Shown here piece after piece: positions 17,567 to 24,635 of a DNA stretch of 64,000 nucleotides. The translations under genes and the position numbers were made by a program. The stretch is from Paraburkholderia sp. BL10I2N1 (GTDB lineage Bacteria; Pseudomonadota; Gammaproteobacteria; Burkholderiales; Burkholderiaceae), in assembly GCF_004361815.1 (NCBI RefSeq), contig NZ_SNWA01000003.1, positions 372,001 through 436,000 of the forward strand, read 5' to 3'. A model generated the notes under the pieces. That model was not told the origin of the DNA and searched no databases. It was given only the letters and a program-made list of their open reading frames with translations. Every line of letters begins with the position of its first letter. Position 1 is the stretch's first letter.

Positions 17567-17894
17567 TGTCCTTCTCCAAGCGTTGTTTCAGATCTGAGAG
17601 CGCCTTGAGGCGCGGCTTTTCGAACTTGGCAATCCAGCGCTCGTAGATCTTCTGCAGCGGTACTGGATTGAGGAAGTGCAGCTTTTCGCGGCCGCGCCGC
17701 ACGGTAGCGACCAGGTTCGCCGCCTCGAGCAGGTCCAGGTGCTGCGTCACGCCCTGCCGCGTCATGTCCAAGTGCTCGCACAAGTCGTTGAGGGTGCGGC
17801 CGTCGTGTGCGTGCAGCAAGTCCAGCAGCTTGCGCCGGCTGGGATCGGCGAGGGCTTTGAACAGCAAGTCGGTGTCATCGGGGTGCTCAGCCAT
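17559..17894 (-). CDS. ArsR-family transcriptional regulator
   Basis: A 111-residue protein (ATG 17894) with a winged helix: LFKALADPSRRKLLDLLHAHDGRTLNDLCEHLDMTRQGVTQHLDLLEAANLV followed by a VRRGREKLHFLN wing. There is no metal-binding CxC motif in the recognition region, so it belongs with the metal-independent ArsR proteins that pair with AHSA1 genes. It probably represses its own two-gene operon. The partner gene is interrupted. Confidence 0.88.
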   Translation of the reverse strand: MAEHPDDTDLLFKALADPSRRKLLDLLHAHDGRTLNDLCEHLDMTRQGVTQHLDLLEAANLVATVRRGREKLHFLNPVPLQKIYERWIAKFEKPRLKALSDLKQRLEKDND

Positions 17895-18124
17895 GGACAA
17901 CTACATGCAAGTGATCTGTTGCATGAACTATAGGCAAGCAATCCCTTGCGTGTCAAGCACTGATTAATGGTCTCCAACGCGCGCACTAATCGAGGCCTCT
18001 GCTTGCTCCGCCTTGAATGGTGGCTTTGTTGCGTCGAATTTCGCTGCGGCTAGTTCCGCTTCTGGCCGTTGGCGGCCTCCTGAACCCTCAAAGCGATGCG
18101 AGAGGGTTGAGCCCCTTACGGTTG

Positions 18125-18206
18125 AGTTCGTTTCAACCGGTTGAGGGGCTTAACCCTGAATGATGGCGCTTTTCGTGCAGCTTTCCGGGAAATCCTGCAC
18201 TCATTG
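18125..18206 (-). repeat. Operator-type repeat, right copy flanking the ArsR/AHSA1 insert
   Basis: Shares CAACCGGTTGAGGGGCTTAA, GAATGATG, TTTTTCGTG/CTTTTCGTG and AGCTTTCCGGGAAAT with the copy at 14753-14836. On the minus strand GAAAGC starts at 18185. The two direct copies bracket about 3.3 kb that is unlike the rest of the element in content. Confidence 0.6.
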
Positions 18207-18806
18207 ATACGACGAGGATGCTTTCCAGAGCAGGACGCCCAGGCATGCGGCGACCGCTATCCAGTACGGCGCGAGGATGGGTACCGGCGCAACAAGCACC
18301 GCGCAAGCAACGCCAAACACAAGCAGGATGCCGTGACCGGCGAGGTGAAACGACAGTGGGCTGGCGAAACCGGCGGCTGACGCCCTGATTTTGCGTCGCA
18401 TCGTGCCGTCTGCAAACATCGCCGTGCAAAAGACCAACGTACCGAGCAGCCACAGTTTCATGACGGTTGCCCGGTAGAAGAGCCGGTAGATCAGCAGCCA
18501 GAAGTTATGTACCCACGTGTGCGCGAAGTCCGACACGCCACCATCGCTGATGTCGTCATGCCCCGTCGCATCGATCGTCTTGCGCATCAGCCCCGTCTGC
18601 ACAAAGAGCCGCCTGAATGTAGCGTTTGTCGTCTCGACGGCCTCATCCGCCCTGGCGTCTCCGATGGTCGCGACCACCGACTGCGTTTCGGCATCCGGGA
18701 TTTCGAAGAGCGAGCGATCCGGTAGCGTGGGCATCACAAACACCGCAATGATCGGCACGATGAAAAACCACCATTTCACGTGCGAGACGAAACGACTACC
18801 CGCCAT
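18201..18806 (-). CDS. DUF4400 conjugative-element membrane protein
   Basis: A 201-residue protein with a hydrophobic N-terminal segment (WWFFIVPIIAVFVMPTLP), a soluble loop, then three or four membrane segments (LLIYRLFYRATVMKLWLLGTLVFCTAMF and two near the C-terminus). The central DGxxRRKIRxxxFGFxSP-like DGTMRRKIRASAAGFASPL is the signature of DUF4400 proteins found next to TraD in conjugative elements. The exact role is unknown. It is the last gene of the transfer operon here. Confidence 0.75.
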   Translation of the reverse strand: MAGSRFVSHVKWWFFIVPIIAVFVMPTLPDRSLFEIPDAETQSVVATIGDARADEAVETTNATFRRLFVQTGLMRKTIDATGHDDISDGGVSDFAHTWVHNFWLLIYRLFYRATVMKLWLLGTLVFCTAMFADGTMRRKIRASAAGFASPLSFHLAGHGILLVFGVACAVLVAPVPILAPYWIAVAACLGVLLWKASSSYQ

Positions 18807-19080
18807 GGCCGCTCCAGGACAGTTGAGCCAGGTACCCGCCCAGCCGGATCAGGAGATAGGCCGGAAACGCGGTCAGCCCGGCCAGTCCAACATAAAAATG
18901 CACGGGCTTGCGGCTGATGAACAGCGCAAGCGCGTACGCCATCGCGTTCGGACCTCGCGCGAATTCAGCCGGCACCGGGGCGTCCATCTCGTCCTGCGCC
19001 CCGGCAGTCGTCATCGCCCGATGAGCCACGTCCACCTCAACCCTCGACAACTTCGCTATCAGATAAAGCGTGAGCGACAT
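18796..19080 (-). CDS. Small membrane protein in the transfer operon
   Basis: A 94-residue protein from ATG 19080, which has GAGG five bases upstream. A longer ORF in the same frame exists, but its N-terminal part overlaps the 19037-19555 gene and is not protein-like. There is a C-terminal hydrophobic segment (PVHFYVGLAGLTAFPAYLLIRLGGYLA). It overlaps both neighbours (44 and 11 bases), a sign of coupling in a tight operon. Confidence 0.6.
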   Translation of the reverse strand: MSLTLYLIAKLSRVEVDVAHRAMTTAGAQDEMDAPVPAEFARGPNAMAYALALFISRKPVHFYVGLAGLTAFPAYLLIRLGGYLAQLSWSGHGG

Positions 19081-19555
19081 CGTAGTCCTCGAAGTAGAGA
19101 CGGAAGTTTTCGCCGGTGAGCGCCCGTGCCGCCAGCTGAAACGCCGCCGAGCGCCGCGTGATGCTTTCCGGGCAGCGCTCGTCGGCCATCCCGGTCGCGA
19201 GGCCGCTGTGCCGCGCTTCAAACACCGGAATCGGTTCGAACATGGGTGACCACACGTGATAGCGTTCGCCGTCTCTCGCCACGTACCGGCGCGCGTACAG
19301 CAGATGGGCCGGCTCGAACATCCCCTGCATGAACGCCACGTGAGGATCGCCGGTCTTGCGCGTGCGCTTGAAGCCCGCGAGGCCTCCCGCCAGCATTTCC
19401 TTGACGAGCGGCTCGGTCTCGCCCATGAACTTCTCCCCGATGAAATCGGCCACACGCGTGCAGGCGAGCTCAAGCTCAGGCGCCAGCGTGAAGACCGGAA
19501 TCAGGCGGGCGGAGAGTTTGTGGTCGCGGATGATTTTTTTGAATACGGCAGACAT
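19037..19555 (-). CDS. Hypothetical protein next to TraD
   Basis: A 172-residue soluble protein beginning MSAVFKKIIRDHKLSARLIPVF; not recognised. The start at 19555 lies 11 bases after the TraD stop, without a strong Shine-Dalgarno. Position between TraD and DUF4400 genes suggests a transfer-associated role. Confidence 0.65.
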   Translation of the reverse strand: MSAVFKKIIRDHKLSARLIPVFTLAPELELACTRVADFIGEKFMGETEPLVKEMLAGGLAGFKRTRKTGDPHVAFMQGMFEPAHLLYARRYVARDGERYHVWSPMFEPIPVFEARHSGLATGMADERCPESITRRSAAFQLAARALTGENFRLYFEDYDVAHALSDSEVVEG

Positions 19556-19565
19556 GCGTAGGTTT

Positions 19566-21434
19566 TCACCCTTGAAGGATTGGAATACGGCCCTGATACA
19601 CGGCGGCACCGGAGATGCGCATGAAGTACTGCAGGTTCGGCAGGCCGTGTATCAGGCGGGTTGGAATCAAGGGGACCTTCTCCAGTTGAAGTGAACGAGA
19701 AACGGATCCTGTAAATTCACCGACATGTGCCTCGCTGCCTGTGCTGGTGCTGCCTGTCATCACAAGGTTGCGGATCGCGGTTTCGCCGACCTTGTCGGAG
19801 AACCACTGCGCAGTGTCGCTGTCTTCCAAGCGTAAGATGATCTGGTTGTTCAGGTTGCCCAAAACCTGCAGCATTTTTGCGGCATTTCCCAGTCGCGCTT
19901 CGAGGTCCGCTCGCGCCTGGAATGCGACGAAGGCCTTGAAGCCCGCACCGCGACCCTTGTTGAGGATCTGGATCACCTGCTCATTGATCGCCTCGGCAAC
20001 CTCGTCAATGATCAGCACCACGTCGGGCGGAGAGGCGTAGAAGTTGTATATCGAGCCGCAGACGGCCGCGACGTCAGCGAGGACCATCGACGCGATCGCC
20101 TTCTGCACGATATTGTTCGACAGCGAGTCCAGGCCCATGTACAGAACGGCTTTCTGCTTGATGACCTTGTCGATGTCCCAGATCTCGCGCTCATCCTCGA
20201 AATCGTCGGCTTTCGGAGCAAGCAGCAGACCCGTCTCGCCGGTGGCCAGCATCTGCAGCAGCGGCAGCGCCGAGGCGATGATCCGCATGTAGTGCTCGCG
20301 GTCGTGAACGTGCGTCGCAATCAGTCCGTCGATCGACTCATGCCCCTTGTCCATCGCGGCGAACCGCGCGTTGTAGAGCGCGATCATCCCGTCCACTTTG
20401 GACACGCCCGGCTTGTTGGCCATCTTGACCGTGTCGGCCGCGACGAGGGTTTCCCAGTCGTCCAGTCCCGCTTCCCGGAAAAACCGGATGAGACCTTTTT
20501 CCAGCAGGGTTGTAATGCCCGACTGCGCGTATTTCAGGATCGAGCGTAGCGTGGGCTTGTCGCCGATATAGAGCTCGCCCTTCACCGCACGGTCGATGAA
20601 CAGGAACGCGAAGTCGCGAAACGGCCCCTCCTCCATCAGTTGCGCAATGCGGCTCGGGATTTCGGACGGCTGCGACCAGTTCTCGATCGGATTCAGACGG
20701 ACCGACTCGGACGGCTTGGCCTGATTGAAATACAGGAACTTGCGGCCCGCCCGCGCGCACTCTTTCTCGACCCGCAGCTTCCACTCGGCGTCGTTCTTCG
20801 GATCCACGATAATGAGCACGTCACCCAGATGAATGACCTGCGTGGAGATCACCTCGTATGTACGGGTTTTGCCGGCGCCGGTCGTGCCACCTACGAGCGT
20901 GTGGCCGCCCATCGCCTTGTAGTGAAACGGCACCAGCGCCTTTTTCGGCTCCATACCGTGTATCCACGACGATCCCTGCGGCATGCGGTCCCGGATGCTG
21001 TCTTGGGGCGCGAAGAGATTTTCAATCACGGCTTCGATCTTCCGTCCGGGCTTCGTCTTCGGCAGCCAGCGCGGCAGGCCGGGAATATCGGTGGTCGGCA
21101 TGCGCAGGATGTCGTGTGCGATCTGGCAGTGCTTCTGGGTCCATTCGTAGCCGACGCCGAGGTACATCGAGTTCGCTTCATCGCGCATGCGCTTCTGGAT
21201 TGCGAGCAGCTTCGGAACCTGGAGCGTAGTGAGCCACTTGGTCGAGATGGCCATGCGAAACTTCAGCGCCTTCCATACCTGAAGTGAACGCAGCACGAGA
21301 ACCAGCAACGCGAAGAGCCCGAAGGCCCAGCCATACGGCATCCCCGAAAGCGGCAAAAGGACCAAGGCAGCCAGCCAGAAGACAGCCGCGCGTAACTCGT
21401 AGATCGGGCGGAAATGGTTGATGTAGCTGATCAT
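19566..21434 (-). CDS. traD: TraD-type coupling protein (T4CP) ATPase
   Basis: A 622-residue VirD4/TraD-family ATPase that links the relaxosome to the mating channel. Two N-terminal membrane helices (VFWLAALVLLPLSGM and WAFGLFALLVLVLR) are followed by Walker A GGTTGAGKTRT (about residue 180), VDPKNDAEWK, Walker B VVLIIDEVAEA, and the later AFVAFQARADLEAR and NNQIILRLEDSDTAQWFSD blocks typical of the SXT/R27 TraD class. It overlaps the TraI_2-domain gene by 4 bases. The length matches the ICE-type TraD group. Confidence 0.88.
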   Translation of the reverse strand: MISYINHFRPIYELRAAVFWLAALVLLPLSGMPYGWAFGLFALLVLVLRSLQVWKALKFRMAISTKWLTTLQVPKLLAIQKRMRDEANSMYLGVGYEWTQKHCQIAHDILRMPTTDIPGLPRWLPKTKPGRKIEAVIENLFAPQDSIRDRMPQGSSWIHGMEPKKALVPFHYKAMGGHTLVGGTTGAGKTRTYEVISTQVIHLGDVLIIVDPKNDAEWKLRVEKECARAGRKFLYFNQAKPSESVRLNPIENWSQPSEIPSRIAQLMEEGPFRDFAFLFIDRAVKGELYIGDKPTLRSILKYAQSGITTLLEKGLIRFFREAGLDDWETLVAADTVKMANKPGVSKVDGMIALYNARFAAMDKGHESIDGLIATHVHDREHYMRIIASALPLLQMLATGETGLLLAPKADDFEDEREIWDIDKVIKQKAVLYMGLDSLSNNIVQKAIASMVLADVAAVCGSIYNFYASPPDVVLIIDEVAEAINEQVIQILNKGRGAGFKAFVAFQARADLEARLGNAAKMLQVLGNLNNQIILRLEDSDTAQWFSDKVGETAIRNLVMTGSTSTGSEAHVGEFTGSVSRSLQLEKVPLIPTRLIHGLPNLQYFMRISGAAVYQGRIPILQG

Positions 21435-22810
21435 GCAGGACGATCCACAATGAGCTGGCCGGCGCGCGGCGCGAGGGTAATTTCGGTTGGCCCGTTGGCG
21501 AGCAGCAGGCTGCGCCTGCGCAGATGTTCAACGAGCGTGTCGCTTGCCACGCCGTAGCTGCCGATCAGACGCTTCTGGATCGCCAGTCCCGTGTCGGACC
21601 ACTGCACCTTGGCGCGACCCGATGCGACGTCTTCGCGCAGGGCGCGGAACAGGTCGCGGATCATGTTCGGCGCACCCTTGAGGACCTCGTCGAAGGATGC
21701 ATCGGCAACCGGGGCGGCCTGTGACCGCTCTGCAACCCGCATGTCCGCAGGATTGACTGCCTGCACCGCGGGCGGTTCGACCGCCACAAACGGCAATCCC
21801 ATCTGATCGGCAGACGTTGGCCTGGCGGAAACCGGGACGGCTCTTTCCTCTACCGCATCGTGTTCTTCCTCATAGCCGATCGCGGCAAGCAGCGAGCGAG
21901 GCGCTGCGGGCGCCGACGGTGCCGGACTAATGACCTCGACCGACTGGGGCTGTGCGGGCGCGGCAGCGGGCTGGGTGGCCGCTACCGGTTCCGGTTGTGC
22001 GGCCGCCGGAGGTTGGGACGGTGATGCCGGCGATACCGGAGCCGGGGCGACCGACGGCTGCAGTTCGGCGGCCACGTGGATAGCGGAAGGCACCTCGAAC
22101 TGGACCGGCTCGAACACCGCCCGTTGCGCCTTGCGGTCGAATTCGGCGGCCGTCGCGATGGCCTGACGAATGACCTTGTGGATGAGCGATTCCGCCCCGA
22201 GCGGATTCATGTTTGGATTGATCGCGCCGAACATCTCCGCGAGCACCTCCGCATCAAGGCCCGCTAACAGCTCACTGCCCACCAGGATCTGCGCGAGCAT
22301 GCCCGTGCGCATGCGCTCGACAGGAAGTTCTGTCTCGCGCCGTGCGACCCGGTAGGGTTCGCTACCGAGCCACGGGCCAGCTGCACCGTGTATGGACGGA
22401 TTCCACGCAGCGCGGTCTGTCTCACGCTCAATGACGAAATGCCGGTACGGCTCGTCGAGCCTCGAGCACACGGCCGCAAGAAAGACCGCGTAGTTGTACT
22501 GCGGCTCGATGCGGCGGCGCTTCTCGGACGGCAGGTTGGTGCCGAACTTCTGGCCACCGGCGAGGCGCATCGCATAGAACGCCGTTTCGATCGTGCACCG
22601 GAACGCCCCACCCGGCTCCCGATGAAGATCGGGGCTCAGCGGCATCGAAGAGAACCACTCTGCGCAACGAGAGAGCACCGACATCCATTTGCGCTGGAAC
22701 TCGTCTTTGCTCGCCTCGTTGGCACACTGCCCGATCAGGTCGACGCGTCGCTGATGCTCGCCGAGGAGCGCTGCCGCGCCCAGAGGTTGATGGTTCAGCG
22801 ATACGGTCAC
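21431..22810 (-). CDS. TraI_2-domain (MobH-relaxase-like) protein with altered HD motif
   Basis: A 459-residue protein from a GTG that overlaps the trbL stop as GTGA. The N-terminal 250 residues follow the TraI_2 pattern of MobH relaxases (WFSSMPLSPDLHREPGGAFRCT, then NYAVFLAAVCSRLDEPYR, and a later AGLDAEVLAEMFGAINPNMNPLG). The histidine and HD residues expected in GGLLEHTLEV and LLHDIGK are replaced (FRCTIET, VCSRLDE). A Pro/Ala linker (250-330) leads to a winged-helix-like C-terminus (ALREDVASGRAKVQWSDTGLAIQKRL) as in DUF1528. It may be a non-catalytic relaxase-like factor; no other relaxase is seen in the window. Confidence 0.6.
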   Translation of the reverse strand: MTVSLNHQPLGAAALLGEHQRRVDLIGQCANEASKDEFQRKWMSVLSRCAEWFSSMPLSPDLHREPGGAFRCTIETAFYAMRLAGGQKFGTNLPSEKRRRIEPQYNYAVFLAAVCSRLDEPYRHFVIERETDRAAWNPSIHGAAGPWLGSEPYRVARRETELPVERMRTGMLAQILVGSELLAGLDAEVLAEMFGAINPNMNPLGAESLIHKVIRQAIATAAEFDRKAQRAVFEPVQFEVPSAIHVAAELQPSVAPAPVSPASPSQPPAAAQPEPVAATQPAAAPAQPQSVEVISPAPSAPAAPRSLLAAIGYEEEHDAVEERAVPVSARPTSADQMGLPFVAVEPPAVQAVNPADMRVAERSQAAPVADASFDEVLKGAPNMIRDLFRALREDVASGRAKVQWSDTGLAIQKRLIGSYGVASDTLVEHLRRRSLLLANGPTEITLAPRAGQLIVDRPA

Positions 22811-23868
22811 ACAAGCCCCCCGGTCGCGACCCGTGCCACCTTGCCGACCAACGAACCCGATGCATTCGCACCGCCGCCAAACATGCCGGCCATTTTCGGA
22901 ATCTCGAACGAAACGAGAAATATGAAGATCGACAGATCCATCACGTACGTCGCGCCTTGCGGCGTAGACAGGCCGATCGTGCGGCCCTGGTCAATCGCTG
23001 CCGTGAGCGAGGCTGACACCAGCTTCATCAGGATCGCGGCGACAACCGTGTACATGCCCGCGCTCACCATATAGTCGAGCCACGACTTGAAGTACCCACG
23101 CGTGAAAGACGAAAACCCAAGTGCCAACGCGATCTGTCCCATGACAATTCCGACGGCCGCCTGCAACTGGCCAATGTTGACAAAGAACGTGAACACGATG
23201 GCCGTAATGCCAAGCACCACCCACGCGATCAGGAGCGGCCCGACCGCCATCAGAAGTTTCGGATACTCATACCAGCTTGCCCCGTCAAACGACTTCGCAA
23301 AAGCATCGTAAAGCTGACCGGACGCGGTAAACAGTGACGTTGTGGTGCCCGACATGTCGCTTCCACTGATGTCCGTGGCGAGCGTGCCAAACCAGTTGTA
23401 GAAGCCCGGCGCAAAGGTGACGTAGGCAAGATAGATCGACGCAAAGATCCCGAGCGTCCCCAACTCCTCGAACACGACAACCCACGCATTCACGGGGTCC
23501 TTCGTCGCTGCGAACCGTGCCGCTGCGAGAACGATGGTGATGACGGCGAGTCCTCCCGCAAGCTTGTCCGCCTCCGCCTTGACGAGTTGACTTGTCGTTG
23601 CCGCAGCCGTGATGACCGAACTGAATAGGGAATTGATCTTTGCCGCCGCCTGGCTGTTCCCGGAAGTTATTTCCCCCGGCTGATAGGTGGCGCCGGAGTT
23701 GCTCGAAGGCGTGGTCGGCGGAATCTGCCCCGCCGGCGTTCCCACGGGCATCCCATCTGGTGTCAACGCGACATCCTGTGCCCACGCCCCGGAAGGAATG
23801 ACTACCGCCACGGCGAGCACCAGCCAGAGAGCAGCGGCAATCGAGCGGATCAGACCTCGCAGGCTCAT
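22807..23868 (-). CDS. trbL: TrbL/VirB6-type inner-membrane channel protein
   Basis: A 353-residue protein with an N-terminal signal (LWLVLAVAVVIPSGAWAQ), a periplasmic linker rich in Pro/Ser/Gly, and five or six membrane segments (LAVITIVLAAARF, LGIFASIYLAYVTF, LLIAWVVLGITAIVFTFFVN, QLQAAVGIVMGQIALALGF, MYTVVAAILMKL, LSIFIFLVSFEIP), ending in a Gly-rich tail. This is the TrbL/VirB6 pattern; the protein forms part of the inner-membrane platform. It overlaps trbJ by ATGA. Confidence 0.85.
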   Translation of the reverse strand: MSLRGLIRSIAAALWLVLAVAVVIPSGAWAQDVALTPDGMPVGTPAGQIPPTTPSSNSGATYQPGEITSGNSQAAAKINSLFSSVITAAATTSQLVKAEADKLAGGLAVITIVLAAARFAATKDPVNAWVVVFEELGTLGIFASIYLAYVTFAPGFYNWFGTLATDISGSDMSGTTTSLFTASGQLYDAFAKSFDGASWYEYPKLLMAVGPLLIAWVVLGITAIVFTFFVNIGQLQAAVGIVMGQIALALGFSSFTRGYFKSWLDYMVSAGMYTVVAAILMKLVSASLTAAIDQGRTIGLSTPQGATYVMDLSIFIFLVSFEIPKMAGMFGGGANASGSLVGKVARVATGGLV

Positions 23869-24623
23869 TGTGACGCTCCGCTACCCAGGCTGCTGTTCAG
23901 TGCAGCGCGCTCGGAAGCCTGCTGCGCAGTGAAGCTTTGCATGGCCGCAGTCTTGGCCTGCTCCTGGGCGTTCGCGAGCGACTGCTGCTGGGCCGCCTGC
24001 TGCGCCTTTGCCGCGTTCATCTGAAGAAGGTCCGCATTCTGGCTGGTCACGATATCGAGGTAATGTGTGGTCAGCTCGGCAGTCGCCTGCTGGGTCGGTG
24101 AGAGGGCCAGTTGCGACTGCAGTTCCTGACGGCGTTGAGCCAGTTCCTGGGTGTGCGTCATGACATCGTTGCCCATCTGGAACATGTTCTTGACTGCCTG
24201 ATCGTTCTGGTTGTAGAGCGTGCCCATGTCGGCAAACCATTGTTCGCGCGATTTGCCCGAACGGGCCATCAGCGTCTGCACATGCGTGAGCCACGCGCTG
24301 CCCTGCTGGAGGTTTCCGTAAAGGTTCGTGAGCGTGCTGGTCAGGGAGTTGACCTTGCTGATCTCGCCGGTGATCTGGCTGTATTGCGCCTGCATCGCCG
24401 CCGGGCTCAGATCCTTGGCCTGCAGCAGCTGGTTGGCCATCATCTGGTACTGGTACGCGATGTTCGTGTCCTGGTAAATCTCACCTTTCACCGCCTTTGC
24501 CGCCGTGATGACGTTCTGCGCAAAGTTGGTCGGGTCGAATACCACCCATTGCGCAAACGCCGTCTGTGAAACACCGAGGGTCAGTCCGGCTATCAGCGCC
24601 ACGCGTGTCAGAATCTTTTTCAT
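23865..24623 (-). CDS. trbJ: TrbJ/VirB5-type minor pilus protein
   Basis: A 252-residue exported protein: signal peptide MKKILTRVALIAGLTLGVSQTAFAQ, then WVVFDPTNFAQNVITA, the hallmark of TrbJ, followed by long Gln/Ala-rich helices expected to form coiled coils. VirB5/TrbJ proteins cap or assemble the conjugative pilus in the periplasm. It lies between trbE and trbL as in P-type systems. Confidence 0.88.
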   Translation of the reverse strand: MKKILTRVALIAGLTLGVSQTAFAQWVVFDPTNFAQNVITAAKAVKGEIYQDTNIAYQYQMMANQLLQAKDLSPAAMQAQYSQITGEISKVNSLTSTLTNLYGNLQQGSAWLTHVQTLMARSGKSREQWFADMGTLYNQNDQAVKNMFQMGNDVMTHTQELAQRRQELQSQLALSPTQQATAELTTHYLDIVTSQNADLLQMNAAKAQQAAQQQSLANAQEQAKTAAMQSFTAQQASERAALNSSLGSGASQ

Positions 24624-24635
24624 ATTGTTTCCTCG

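Noticed and set aside
19081..19473. N-terminal extension of the small gene at 18796-19080
   Set aside because: The extended part is Arg/Ser-rich and lies fully within gene 19037-19555 in another frame; ATG 19080 has a Shine-Dalgarno.
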